Source of the DNA: Cyclobacterium lianum
GTDB taxonomy: Bacteria; Bacteroidota; Bacteroidia; Cytophagales; Cyclobacteriaceae
Assembly (NCBI RefSeq): GCF_900143075.1
Contig: NZ_FRCY01000001.1
Coordinates: forward strand, 469,514 to 533,513
Length of the DNA: 64,000 bases
Reading direction: 5' to 3'
In this document: positions 18,398-26,719 of the stretch, piece by piece
How positions within the stretch are numbered: the first letter of the stretch is position 1
Layout of the letters: every line of letters starts with the position of its first letter
Program-made: the position numbers and the translations under genes
The notes under the pieces: model-generated
Database searches by the model: none
What the model was told of the DNA's origin: nothing
The model's input: only the letters and a program-made list of their open reading frames with translations

Positions 18398-19819
18398 ATG
18401 ATTAAGGCCATCCTATCGAATAGAATTTTTAAAAACTTTTCGATTTTAACAGGCACAAATATTTTTATCCAGCTGATATCTATATTGACTAGTATCCGGC
18501 TTACCAGGCTTTTGCAGCCTGAAGGATATGGATTGTACAACTTAATGATGGTTGAAATCGGGATATTTTCTATTGTCGCTGTTTATGGATTGAGATTGGT
18601 AATTGTGAGGTATGTAGCCAGGAATAAATCTCATTCCAGATATGTTTTTGACGTGTCAAACCGGATCCGGTTGGTCACCACTCTAATTGCCATATTATGC
18701 CTTGTCACCTACAATTTGTTAATAAATGAAGTTCAATTCACTTCCTACATGGTTTTCATCTTATCCATGTGTGTTTTTTTTCAATCGTCATGGGATTCGA
18801 TTGAAAGTATAGCATTTGGAAACGAGAAAATGGCTGCTTCCGGGTATATCAACCTTTTGTTTACCACATTATGGGTTGCTTCAATATTCATTATACCCAA
18901 AGCAAATTTCAATATTGAGGTATTGTTTACGGTATTTGCGGTCATTCAGCTGTTGAAAACGATTACATTCTATCTTTGGTTCAATTGGGAAATCCCTCGA
19001 TTAAAGGAACCGATAGATGTAGACCCGGGCATCAATTATTCCTTCTTTATTCGTCAGAGTAATTACTATTTTATATTGGCAATTTTTTCGACCATCCAAT
19101 CTCAGATTCCAGTTCTATTGCTGAATCAAAATTCAACTTTAGAGCAAGTCGGCGTATTTAATCTCGGATACCGTATTTTATCACCGCTTTCAATGGTTCT
19201 AAACACTGCGCTGGTGTCGCTCTATCCTTCACTTGCCCGGCTGGCTTTTGAAAACAAGGAGCTGTTTACCAAGAATATAAAGATCTTGATCAATCTTTTA
19301 GCAGTAATTGGCATCGCAGCCTGCCTTTGCTTTACGCTTTTCAGCGAAGAGGTAGTTTTGCTCATGTTCGGTAAGGCCTACCTGGGTTCCGTAAAGGTTA
19401 TTTTAATACAATGTTGGTTTACCTTGTTATTCGGTATTTTCAGTACAATTGGTACCGTTCTTAGTTCATTTGACAGACAACGACAGCTTGCGGTTTTGTC
19501 TATCGTCCACGGTGTTTTGGCAATACCAGTTCTCTATATTGGCACCAAATATGGAGCAATTGGTTTAGCCTGGGCCTTTGTAATTTCAGGTTGTATAAAT
19601 ATGACCTATCATTGGGTGATTTTTAGTAGGTTACTTTCTCCCTATTTGAACATGGGTTACTCGGTTAAGTTGTTTTCATTATTGGCGATTACAGCCGTTT
19701 TTTCTTTGTTTGTTCCCTTTGAATTTGGTATTGGTGTCAAATTTCTGGCTTTTGTAAGTATAGCGATTATAGCGGGTTCCTACATTAAAAAGAAGGTCGA
19801 AACCATGTTAAAATCTTAG
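18398..19819 (+). CDS. Polysaccharide flippase (Wzx/MOP superfamily)
   Basis: A 473-residue polytopic membrane protein read from the ATG at 18398. An in-frame TTG at 18374 would only add a short hydrophilic tail. It has many hydrophobic helices, about 12-14 by eye, and the family opening FSILTGTNIFIQLISILTSI followed by RLLQPEGYGLYNLMMVEIG. It should move lipid-linked repeat units or oligosaccharides across the inner membrane. It sits between GT2 and GT4 genes in a surface-polysaccharide island of visibly lower G+C: the 60-bp line at 18421 has 15 G+C, against 36 in the line at 11281. The specific glycan is not known. Confidence 0.88.
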   Translation: MIKAILSNRIFKNFSILTGTNIFIQLISILTSIRLTRLLQPEGYGLYNLMMVEIGIFSIVAVYGLRLVIVRYVARNKSHSRYVFDVSNRIRLVTTLIAILCLVTYNLLINEVQFTSYMVFILSMCVFFQSSWDSIESIAFGNEKMAASGYINLLFTTLWVASIFIIPKANFNIEVLFTVFAVIQLLKTITFYLWFNWEIPRLKEPIDVDPGINYSFFIRQSNYYFILAIFSTIQSQIPVLLLNQNSTLEQVGVFNLGYRILSPLSMVLNTALVSLYPSLARLAFENKELFTKNIKILINLLAVIGIAACLCFTLFSEEVVLLMFGKAYLGSVKVILIQCWFTLLFGIFSTIGTVLSSFDRQRQLAVLSIVHGVLAIPVLYIGTKYGAIGLAWAFVISGCINMTYHWVIFSRLLSPYLNMGYSVKLFSLLAITAVFSLFVPFEFGIGVKFLAFVSIAIIAGSYIKKKVETMLKS

Positions 19820-19887
19820 AATCCTAAAGTGATCCATTCTGTCCGTTCAATTACCTGTGCTGATACCTATTTTAAATGTAAACATTT

Positions 19888-21069
19888 ATGAAAGTTTCAA
19901 TCATTTGCTATAATCATTTCGATGCCACAATCTCTCTTGGCAAATATTTAGCGAAAATCTACCCAGATACCGTGATAGAATTTATTTTTATTTTATCCCA
20001 TGATAGATTGAATGTTGAAATTATAGATCTTGAAGGGTTTAAATTAGGCTATGGTTTCATTCCGGAATCACAGGTGTCTGATATGATTTCTAAGGAGGTA
20101 CTATCCTACATACACCCCATCCAATTGAAGGTATTTCTGTTTAACAGTATAAAAATAATCGATGTTCGTAATATTAGGTTATTGCTGAGTTTGAAAAGAC
20201 ATATTGTTTCGGAAAAATACGATTTGTTGCATTTTGTTGGAAATAATCCCTGGATAATAATGTTGAATTTTTTGCTTAATGATGTACCAAAAGTTCATAC
20301 CATTCACGAACCCTATCCTTTTGAAAAATATCCGCAGTATCATCTCTTTAAATTTAAATCTTTTATTCGACTAGCGCTTTATTCAAGTAATCATGTAACT
20401 GTTCCATCTAAAGTATCCTATAACAGGCTTAGAGAAAATTATAAGGTGTCGGAGGATAAAGTCAGTATTATCCCCTTTGGGGCCTTGGAAGTTTTCCGGG
20501 AGTTTTTGGAAAAGGAGCAGAGTAAAAATCCCAAATTGGTGCTGTTTTACGGAAATATATCGAACTATAAGGGGGTTGATGTTTTGATTTCTGCGATTAA
20601 AACTGTGGGTAGCATCAGGTCGGATATTCAGTTTATTATCGCTGGTGCCGGTGAATTTCACTATGATACCTCCGGGATCGGTAAAAATTTGCGTGTATTG
20701 AATAGACACTTATCCAATAGGGAAATTGCGGAATTGAACGAGTCTGCCAGCCTGGTAGTATGCCCGTATTTAAGCGCCTCTCAAAGTGGTGTCGTAATGA
20801 CTTCTTTTGCTTTTGGTAATCCGATATTAGCTACTAATGTAGGGGCATTGCCGGAAATGGTTGAGAATAATGTGACGGGGATGATAATTGCGCCTGGCAA
20901 TGCCGCAGATTTATCCCATGCCATAGTCGATTTGTTTCAGAATCAAACTAAGCTTCAATATCTGCGGGACAATGTCCTCAAAAGAAATGAGGATTCCGAC
21001 AATAGTTGGTCCAGCATAAGCAGGAAAACGTACAGACTATACCAACGCATACTCTTATCCAAACAATGA
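19888..21069 (+). CDS. Glycosyltransferase family 4
   Basis: A 393-residue GT-B enzyme. The N-terminal domain has HDRLNVEIIDLEGFKLGYGF and the mid-domain HTIHEPYPFEKYP. The C-terminal nucleotide-sugar domain carries LVLFYGNISNYKGVDVLI, FIIAGAG, and the donor-binding stretch VVCPYLSASQSGVVMTSFAF with NPILATNVGALPEMV. It should extend a polysaccharide using a nucleotide sugar. It is the last rightward gene of the island; the next two genes face it from the other side. The start is the ATG at 19888. The specific linkage is not predictable. Confidence 0.9.
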   Translation: MKVSIICYNHFDATISLGKYLAKIYPDTVIEFIFILSHDRLNVEIIDLEGFKLGYGFIPESQVSDMISKEVLSYIHPIQLKVFLFNSIKIIDVRNIRLLLSLKRHIVSEKYDLLHFVGNNPWIIMLNFLLNDVPKVHTIHEPYPFEKYPQYHLFKFKSFIRLALYSSNHVTVPSKVSYNRLRENYKVSEDKVSIIPFGALEVFREFLEKEQSKNPKLVLFYGNISNYKGVDVLISAIKTVGSIRSDIQFIIAGAGEFHYDTSGIGKNLRVLNRHLSNREIAELNESASLVVCPYLSASQSGVVMTSFAFGNPILATNVGALPEMVENNVTGMIIAPGNAADLSHAIVDLFQNQTKLQYLRDNVLKRNEDSDNSWSSISRKTYRLYQRILLSKQ

Positions 21070-21129
21070 TAATTGCCATTTTTCTGTCAGAATTTTACCT
21101 AAATTATCAGGATTGAAAGGCTGGAAGCG

Positions 21130-22017
21130 CTAAACGCTCCACAACCCCGAAGCTTTCACCACGATCTCATTGATATTTTCCGAATCATTTAGGTCTAAGC
21201 GTTTCAATTGAAACATATCAGAATGGATGGTATTGTAGCCTGGCTTAACCGTTAATCCGCACTGAAAACCTGCCTCCTTGGCAAATTTGATTTCACGTTC
21301 TGTGTAATCGCCATTGGGGTAAGCCAGGGAACAAATTTTGAAACCGTAATCCTGTTCAAGTATTGCTTTTGATTCGGTGATTTCCCTACGGGATTCCTGA
21401 TCGTCTGCTTGCGGCAGACATGGATGAAACACGGTATGGGCCTGCATGTCTACAAATCTACTCATTTCGATGACCTGGGCCTTGCTCAATGATTGGGGAG
21501 CTTCAAATTCTTTGTCTTTCAGAAATCCGGTCCTCTCCAGATACTTCCATTTTACTGCTGACCGCATTTTTTTCAGCTCGCTATCAGATAGTTTTCTTTG
21601 TTGATGGAGGAACCAATAATGCCGGTTGGTATTGATGATGCCCGAGCATAAAAATATAGTGGGAAAAATCGCGTGCTTTTTAAAGATCTCCAGCAAGTTG
21701 TAATTGTTTCGGTGTCCATCGTCAAATGTGATCACCATGGCTTTGGGAGGAAGGATTTGGGGATCCTGGCTTAAACAAGCTTCCAGGTAAAGACTCAGCG
21801 GAATGATATTGTAGTGCCGGCTCAAAAAATCAAAAGCTTTCGTTGCCGCAGCAAGCGAAGGGTCGTGGAAAACCAAAATGGTCACTTTATTTTTCTGCCA
21901 GATCTCCCTGATCAAAAACGGAATGCCGGTATACCGCAAAACCAAAAAAATCAGTTTTTTTACCAGATTTTTCACTTTGTGTTCATTTAGCCTAAAAGAG
22001 ACATTTATTTTTTGCAA
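21130..22017 (-). CDS. Polysaccharide deacetylase (CE4/NodB-like)
   Basis: A 295-residue NodB-homology protein. The N-terminal segment holds a hydrophobic stretch (VKKLIFLVLRYTGIPFLIRE), probably a membrane anchor. The catalytic motif MVITFDDGHRNNYN supplies the Asp base and Asp metal ligand, and AHTVFHPCLP supplies the metal-binding HxxxH. It may remove N-acetyl groups from a surface glycan or tailor a polymer. The start is a TTG at 22017, placed 1 bp past the stop of the upstream GT4; a GTG at 21975 giving a compact KNLVKKL start is equally plausible. It pairs with the GT4 gene at 22019-23143 in one leftward unit. Confidence 0.85.
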   Translation of the reverse strand: MQKINVSFRLNEHKVKNLVKKLIFLVLRYTGIPFLIREIWQKNKVTILVFHDPSLAAATKAFDFLSRHYNIIPLSLYLEACLSQDPQILPPKAMVITFDDGHRNNYNLLEIFKKHAIFPTIFLCSGIINTNRHYWFLHQQRKLSDSELKKMRSAVKWKYLERTGFLKDKEFEAPQSLSKAQVIEMSRFVDMQAHTVFHPCLPQADDQESRREITESKAILEQDYGFKICSLAYPNGDYTEREIKFAKEAGFQCGLTVKPGYNTIHSDMFQLKRLDLNDSENINEIVVKASGLWSV

Positions 22018-22018
22018 A

Positions 22019-23143
22019 TCATGTTTTCGCTACTGAAGTAACAAAACTTTTACCGGCCCTTATCAGGGAGATCAGATATGGCCTAAGGTTTTCCGCTACG
22101 ATTTTTTCCCAGTGATGGTCCCTCATCTGTTGTCTGATTTCCTCGGGATGATAGCGTTCCAGGCGCTGATCCAGAAGCTGGAGCCCGGATTTCACTGCTT
22201 CTACAGTATCTTGTATCAATACCCCGTTTTTGTCATTGACGATCTTGACGTTTTCATTGGTAGCAGTAGCAATCACCGCCAGCCCGGAAAGCAGGTATTC
22301 GTAGGTTTTTGTGGGCGGCTGGTCCTGGTAATAATCTGTGATGGGAATAAATGAAACACCTATGTTGCTCTTTCTAAAATAGTGGTGCAACTGGTCGTTG
22401 TGAACATACCCCTCTGTGGAAATGACCTCCTGAAGTTGGTTTTTTCGGACGTACTCCTTAATCTCCTCCAGTTCACTCCCGGGGCCATCTCCCACGATGG
22501 TAAAGTGGATGGGTTTGGGTGTTGGTTTCTTCAGCAGTTCCAGGTAAAACTGATGAAAGCCCTTGACAAAAGTGATCATGTTGCGATTTTCCAATGTGCC
22601 AACATACAGCATGTACAGTCCATCTTTCTGTTTGTTTTCTGTAGAAAAGCATTCTCCTCCCAGGGGCAAAAGGTGGGTACGCTTGAAGCCCATATTCTCG
22701 GACAGGTTTTCGTTGATAATACTGACATTTTTAAAAGTTTTGCATTCTGCGAGGAGTACTAAATCCTGAAATCGATTTTTCAGGGGATTTGTTGAATCTG
22801 TAGCCGTTCGGATATCCACATTAAAGACCCCCGAAGCGTTCAGCAGCCTAATGATGGAGCAGCCCATAAAATAAACCAGGAATATCAGGTCATAGGAATG
22901 GTTTCGGATTTCCTTGTGAACAGCACCTAAAAATCGCAAGTACCTTGACAGTTTATTTCCCGATCGGGAAATGTACTTTATTTCTATTCCCTCCTGGCTT
23001 ATTTTAGGGAGCCCATAATCCCAGGACAAATGGGTGATTTCAAATTGTTTTTTCAGGTAAACCGTATATTTGTACGGATCTACGTGGTACCCGTATTGTT
23101 CCCGATTTACAATTAAAAGCTTTCTTCTTGCCTGATAATCCAT
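22019..23143 (-). CDS. Glycosyltransferase family 4 (second)
   Basis: A 374-residue GT-B transferase. Near residue 180 is the donor-domain opening LYMLYVGTLENRNMITF. It is followed by IHFTIVGDGPGSELEEIKEY and the C-terminal nucleotide-sugar clamp PPTKTYEYLLSGLAVIATAT. It ends directly against the polysaccharide-deacetylase gene (1-bp gap), so both are probably co-translated. Its orientation, opposite to the other three island genes, makes the island bipartite: two converging transcripts meet at about 21.1 kb. The start is the ATG at 23143. Substrate unknown. Confidence 0.88.
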   Translation of the reverse strand: MDYQARRKLLIVNREQYGYHVDPYKYTVYLKKQFEITHLSWDYGLPKISQEGIEIKYISRSGNKLSRYLRFLGAVHKEIRNHSYDLIFLVYFMGCSIIRLLNASGVFNVDIRTATDSTNPLKNRFQDLVLLAECKTFKNVSIINENLSENMGFKRTHLLPLGGECFSTENKQKDGLYMLYVGTLENRNMITFVKGFHQFYLELLKKPTPKPIHFTIVGDGPGSELEEIKEYVRKNQLQEVISTEGYVHNDQLHHYFRKSNIGVSFIPITDYYQDQPPTKTYEYLLSGLAVIATATNENVKIVNDKNGVLIQDTVEAVKSGLQLLDQRLERYHPEEIRQQMRDHHWEKIVAENLRPYLISLIRAGKSFVTSVAKT

Positions 23144-24229
23144 CGTCTGTTAAAAATTAATGCTGCCCGTTTATATGCCTTGTCTGATGCTTTACCTATA
23201 AAAGTGATTCTATTGATGTTAATGCCGTTTTACCAACTTTTCCAATAAAGTTTTTTACGATATCACATTATCGCGATACCATACCCATTGCTCAGGAATG
23301 GGTTGAAAAAAGCAATTTGTACTCGAAGATCAGATCAATCCCACTTGAGTTATCGTTCCGCATTTTTTATATTGTGAAATACATTTTTACAAATGTAAAA
23401 TAATTTAAAAGATTTATCAATGATATCGAATAAAATTAATATTCTGAAATCGAAAAACCAATGTTATTAAAAACCGGGTGTTTCCTTACTGCTAACTCTT
23501 TTATATTGGAGCGGTGTTTTGGCAGTTCCATATTACCGGAGATTCCCACGGCTTCCATCGCTCAAGTCCCCACTATACCCTACCGATAGTGTATTATTTA
23601 AATACCTGTAAATCAATATATTGAAAAACAAACACTATTATCCTTATTTGTGTATTTTCTAAATGCTTAGCCTACCGGTGACGAAATTGAATGAAGTATT
23701 TTTTATAAAGATGAATCCCTAAAAAGTCTGTTAAATAACGAAGAGGTAATTTTAAATACGGATAGAGCGCAGGCCCGACAAAAAACCGAGGTGCGCAGGA
23801 GGCCTGTGGGAGGAAGGATTTTTTTGTCTTGATTTTTTGGTATCTTTTTTATCAAAGCCTGCCCCGAGCAGCGAAGCGAATCGGGGGAATAAGTACAGAG
23901 AACAATACGTTTTCTAGCTGATGTTACGGTCTAATCCTGACAAAAAACAAGAACAACCTTATATCCCCATTTATTGCAAAAAACCATTCGTCATTCCGAT
24001 TTCTACATTTTTTTAAATGCCAGGTCTACCGAATAAATATTTAGTTTTACATCCCGGTTTCTTTTGCGCCCAGGCCTGATCTCAAAAATAACCGACTCCC
24101 GAAGCAAGCCCCATTTTGGTAAACTTCCCGAAAAAAATTGGAGGAAATTATGTGATTTTTTTTTACATTAGTTGGGTTAAAGCAACTGATAACCAGTAAA
24201 TAATAAACCCCTCCTGAGCCAGCTAACAT
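23144..24229. other. 1.1-kb divergent intergenic region with a dispersed element
   Basis: No gene is recognised. It separates the leftward glycosyltransferase from the rightward polysaccharide-lyase-like gene. It holds the dispersed element at 23758-23858 and, just after it, the hairpin CCCCGA ... TCGGGG at 23862-23886. The rest is A+T-rich. Confidence 0.6.
23758..23858 (+). repeat. Dispersed ~100-bp A+T-rich element (copy 1)
   Basis: It shares the order ACG..AGAGCG / GACAAAAAACCG / GGAAGGATTTTT / GTCTTGA / TTTTT / TCTTTTT with 47577-47679, in the same orientation on this strand. It includes GACAAAAAACCG at 23777 and GTCTTGA near 23826. It is noncoding and intergenic in both places. Confidence 0.75.
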
Positions 24230-26140
24230 ATGAAAACAACGAACATGTATTTGTTTTCCCGGCTTTTTATAACCCGGAACCTGGTAATTGCACTTATGCT
24301 TTTATCAGAGGGATATTTTTGCGCTGTACACAGCCACCAAACATTTGCACATCACCAGCAGGAAGGAGTACCGGGCAACCTTTTGGGCGATGAGCTTTGG
24401 ACAGCGGGGCATGAATCAGGTGATCAGAGGGAATGGTCCCAGGACGGGGGAGGTGGCGAATTCAACACCGGTTCAGGGAATAGTACGGTAAGCAGCGAGC
24501 TGAGTCACACCGGAAATTACTCGCTGAAGATGTCCATCAATACCAGCAGAGGTGAGGGGCACGGGACAAGAAATTACCGCTGGGCAGAGTTGGGAAATCA
24601 TGAGGATTTGATCTTCACGCAATATTTTTACTTTCCTGCCAGGATAGATCTGGATGAAAAAAATGCATGGTTTAATCTTATTCAAACGAAAAGTGTAAAA
24701 TTTGCTCCTGGTGGGGCGGGTACAGGTGAGGATCAGATAAACGATCCCCATTTCGTATTGGGTTTGAAGGTAAGGGGTGGTGCAGGCAGCGGTGGAGCCA
24801 ATTTCCTGGTAATGTCTGATCTACAAGAGTTTCATGTTAACCAGTCGGGCGCGTTCTGGCAGGCTCCTGCCGGGATGGATCTTCCGGTAAATAAGTGGGT
24901 AAAAATCCAAATGCGCATCATTCAGGATCATGGAGATAGGGGCCGGATTTTGGTTTGGCAGGATGACCATCTGATCATCGATACCGGGCCAAGAAATACG
25001 CTCCGGCCGGAGGTAGACCAGAATATGTTCAGTATCAATGCCTATGCGGACAAAACCTTTCCTGCGCTGACGAACTTCTATGTGGATGATGTGTCCATTC
25101 ACTTGCCCGGAACACAGCCAATACCTGTAGAAGACCTTCTCCCTTCGGTATCCATTATTGCACCCGACAACAATAGTATTGTCAGGAGCGATTCGGAAGT
25201 TGAAATTCAGGCAGAGGTAAGCAGTGCGGATAGTCAAATAGTAAAGGTAGAATATTATAACGATACAGAACTTATTGGTACTTCTACTACCCCTCCTTAT
25301 GCGATTAAATGGATTCAGCCGGTGTCGGGAAGCTATACCATCAAAGCTGTCGCAACTGACGAAAGAAACAGGGTGGGTAACTCGGAGGGGATCACCCTGC
25401 ATGTGGCAGCGGTGTTGTCCGATGTGCCTGAAGAAGAAGGAACAGGAAATGAAGACACTGAAGTATCAACCCCCGGTAAAGACTACCGGGATTATACCCC
25501 TTCCCTATTTGCCAATCGGGATATGCATATTGGCTTTTCCCCAGCTTCAAATGCGTTTGCAGATGTTCATATAGCAAGCCTTCTTCCTCAGGATGCTGGA
25601 AAACAACACCGGGTGAACCAGGATTTGCGCTTTTCAACGGAAAGCATCGTCCCGGCTCTACTCCTTGAACTTCCTGTTGAGACGGCTCTGTACAAGGTAT
25701 TTACCTTCAATTCCCAACCGGATTTCGGGAATTTCGCACCGTTAATGATAAAAGGGCGGAAAATTATTGGAGTTGAAAAAGATAGGGAGCTTGTCAAAGA
25801 GAATTCGAAAACAAGCGCAAGGGTAGGCCCGGGCGGGGGAAAGCTCCATACCTCAGCCGCTGGCGCTTTGGAGGGCCAGGGTCCTCCCAGATTATATCCA
25901 AATCCTGCCTGGGAATATTTTATCGTTGATGTTGGCAACGAGGGAGATCACTACCATTATTTTTTAATCCATGACATGCAGGGACGTCTGGTACATCAAT
26001 ATTTTCCAACCCAACTCAGCCGGGAAAATGGACATTTCATCGTTCCAATTTCAGGGGTACGACAGGGCATGTATCAGATTAGTCTGATTGATAAATACAA
26101 TGGAGCCGATAGGTTCAGGTTGTTACTCAGTCCGCAGTAG
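24230..26140 (+). CDS. Polysaccharide lyase-like enzyme (heparin lyase I family type) with Ig domain and T9SS sorting domain
   Basis: A 636-residue secreted protein. Signal sequence at the N-terminus (roughly residues 1-35). A jelly-roll domain of the PF14099 polysaccharide-lyase type follows, about residues 55-300: DELWTAGHESGDQREWSQDG, GNYSLKMSINTSRGEGHG, LIFTQYFYFPARIDLD, WVKIQMRIIQ, and VDDVSIHL. An Ig-like Big_7 domain occupies about 305-390 (SVSIIAPDNNSIVRSDSEVE; GSYTIKAVATDERNRVG). The C-terminus (about 560-636) has LYPNPAWEYFIVDVGN and GMYQISLIDKYNG, a type A T9SS sorting signal, so the protein should reach the cell surface. It may cleave a uronic-acid or sulfated polysaccharide; the exact polymer is not clear. 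The start is the ATG at 24230. Confidence 0.75.
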   Translation: MKTTNMYLFSRLFITRNLVIALMLLSEGYFCAVHSHQTFAHHQQEGVPGNLLGDELWTAGHESGDQREWSQDGGGGEFNTGSGNSTVSSELSHTGNYSLKMSINTSRGEGHGTRNYRWAELGNHEDLIFTQYFYFPARIDLDEKNAWFNLIQTKSVKFAPGGAGTGEDQINDPHFVLGLKVRGGAGSGGANFLVMSDLQEFHVNQSGAFWQAPAGMDLPVNKWVKIQMRIIQDHGDRGRILVWQDDHLIIDTGPRNTLRPEVDQNMFSINAYADKTFPALTNFYVDDVSIHLPGTQPIPVEDLLPSVSIIAPDNNSIVRSDSEVEIQAEVSSADSQIVKVEYYNDTELIGTSTTPPYAIKWIQPVSGSYTIKAVATDERNRVGNSEGITLHVAAVLSDVPEEEGTGNEDTEVSTPGKDYRDYTPSLFANRDMHIGFSPASNAFADVHIASLLPQDAGKQHRVNQDLRFSTESIVPALLLELPVETALYKVFTFNSQPDFGNFAPLMIKGRKIIGVEKDRELVKENSKTSARVGPGGGKLHTSAAGALEGQGPPRLYPNPAWEYFIVDVGNEGDHYHYFLIHDMQGRLVHQYFPTQLSRENGHFIVPISGVRQGMYQISLIDKYNGADRFRLLLSPQ

Positions 26141-26342
26141 TAAAACACGGCGCGGTTAGAATAATACTTTAACCGCAAAGTGCACAGGCCTGGGTAGCCG
26201 ATAGTCAGATTGAAATTCCCTTGATGTCAACTTTTTTGGTTACCTATCTACGATGATTTTTTAGAACAATTTTAAATCAACAAATAAAAATACCCTCTCA
26301 AACTTGCGATCTTATTCCCTATTCTCCAAGGATATAAGCCTG

Positions 26343-26425
26343 GGCTCCGATTTAGATTGCTCCCTTTTTAGACTGAGCTTGCCGAAGTCCGACAGGCTCA
26401 GGGGCCAACTGCGCTCGCAATGACG
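26343..26425 (-). repeat. Dispersed 83-bp repeat with hairpin (copy 2)
   Basis: The reverse complement of this stretch is nearly identical to 13876-13958, differing at only a few bases. The CTGAGC/GCTCAG arms are conserved. It lies in the 579-bp gap between two convergent T9SS cargo genes. Confidence 0.85.
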
Positions 26426-26562
26426 AGGTTTGGCGTCACTGCGAGGGTGCCAACCTGGGCCTATTCGAGTTTCATCAATCGCTTTGGCACCCGCGGCAGT
26501 CTAAAGCCGTACGTAAACGAATTCATTATCATATTCCCTTTTCTCGATGAATTAACACTTAC

Positions 26563-26600
26563 GCTCCGATTCAGATTGCGTCGCTACGCTCGCAATGACG
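26563..26600 (-). repeat. Short variant of the dispersed repeat (copy 3)
   Basis: It shares the outer segments GCTCCGATTCAGATTGC and GCTCGCAATGACG with copies 1 and 2, but the central hairpin region is replaced by GTCGCTAC. It shows that the element exists in a form without the central hairpin. Confidence 0.7.
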
Positions 26601-26719
26601 GGTTTTATCGTCAGTCCGGGACCTAACGTTTTAAAAGATCGTAAAAATAGGGATGACGGTGTAGGTTTTTAATACATTTATATTCAGCGTTTTTATATAC
26701 AAATCGGTTCGGATTAAGC

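Larger units (their letters stand above)
26141..26719. other. Convergent intergenic region with two dispersed-repeat copies
   Basis: Between two convergent genes. It holds the full dispersed repeat (26343-26425) and a shorter variant (26563-26600) and no credible gene; an open frame at 26420-26626 only spans the repeats. The hairpin in the full copy could serve as a bidirectional terminator. Confidence 0.7.

Noticed and set aside
17258-23143. Complete capsule or O-antigen locus
   Set aside because: Only five genes; no polymerase, export or nucleotide-sugar synthesis genes, and the JUMPstart sequence was not found.
26420-26626. Plus-strand 68-codon frame between convergent genes
   Set aside because: It consists of dispersed-repeat sequence and has no protein signature.
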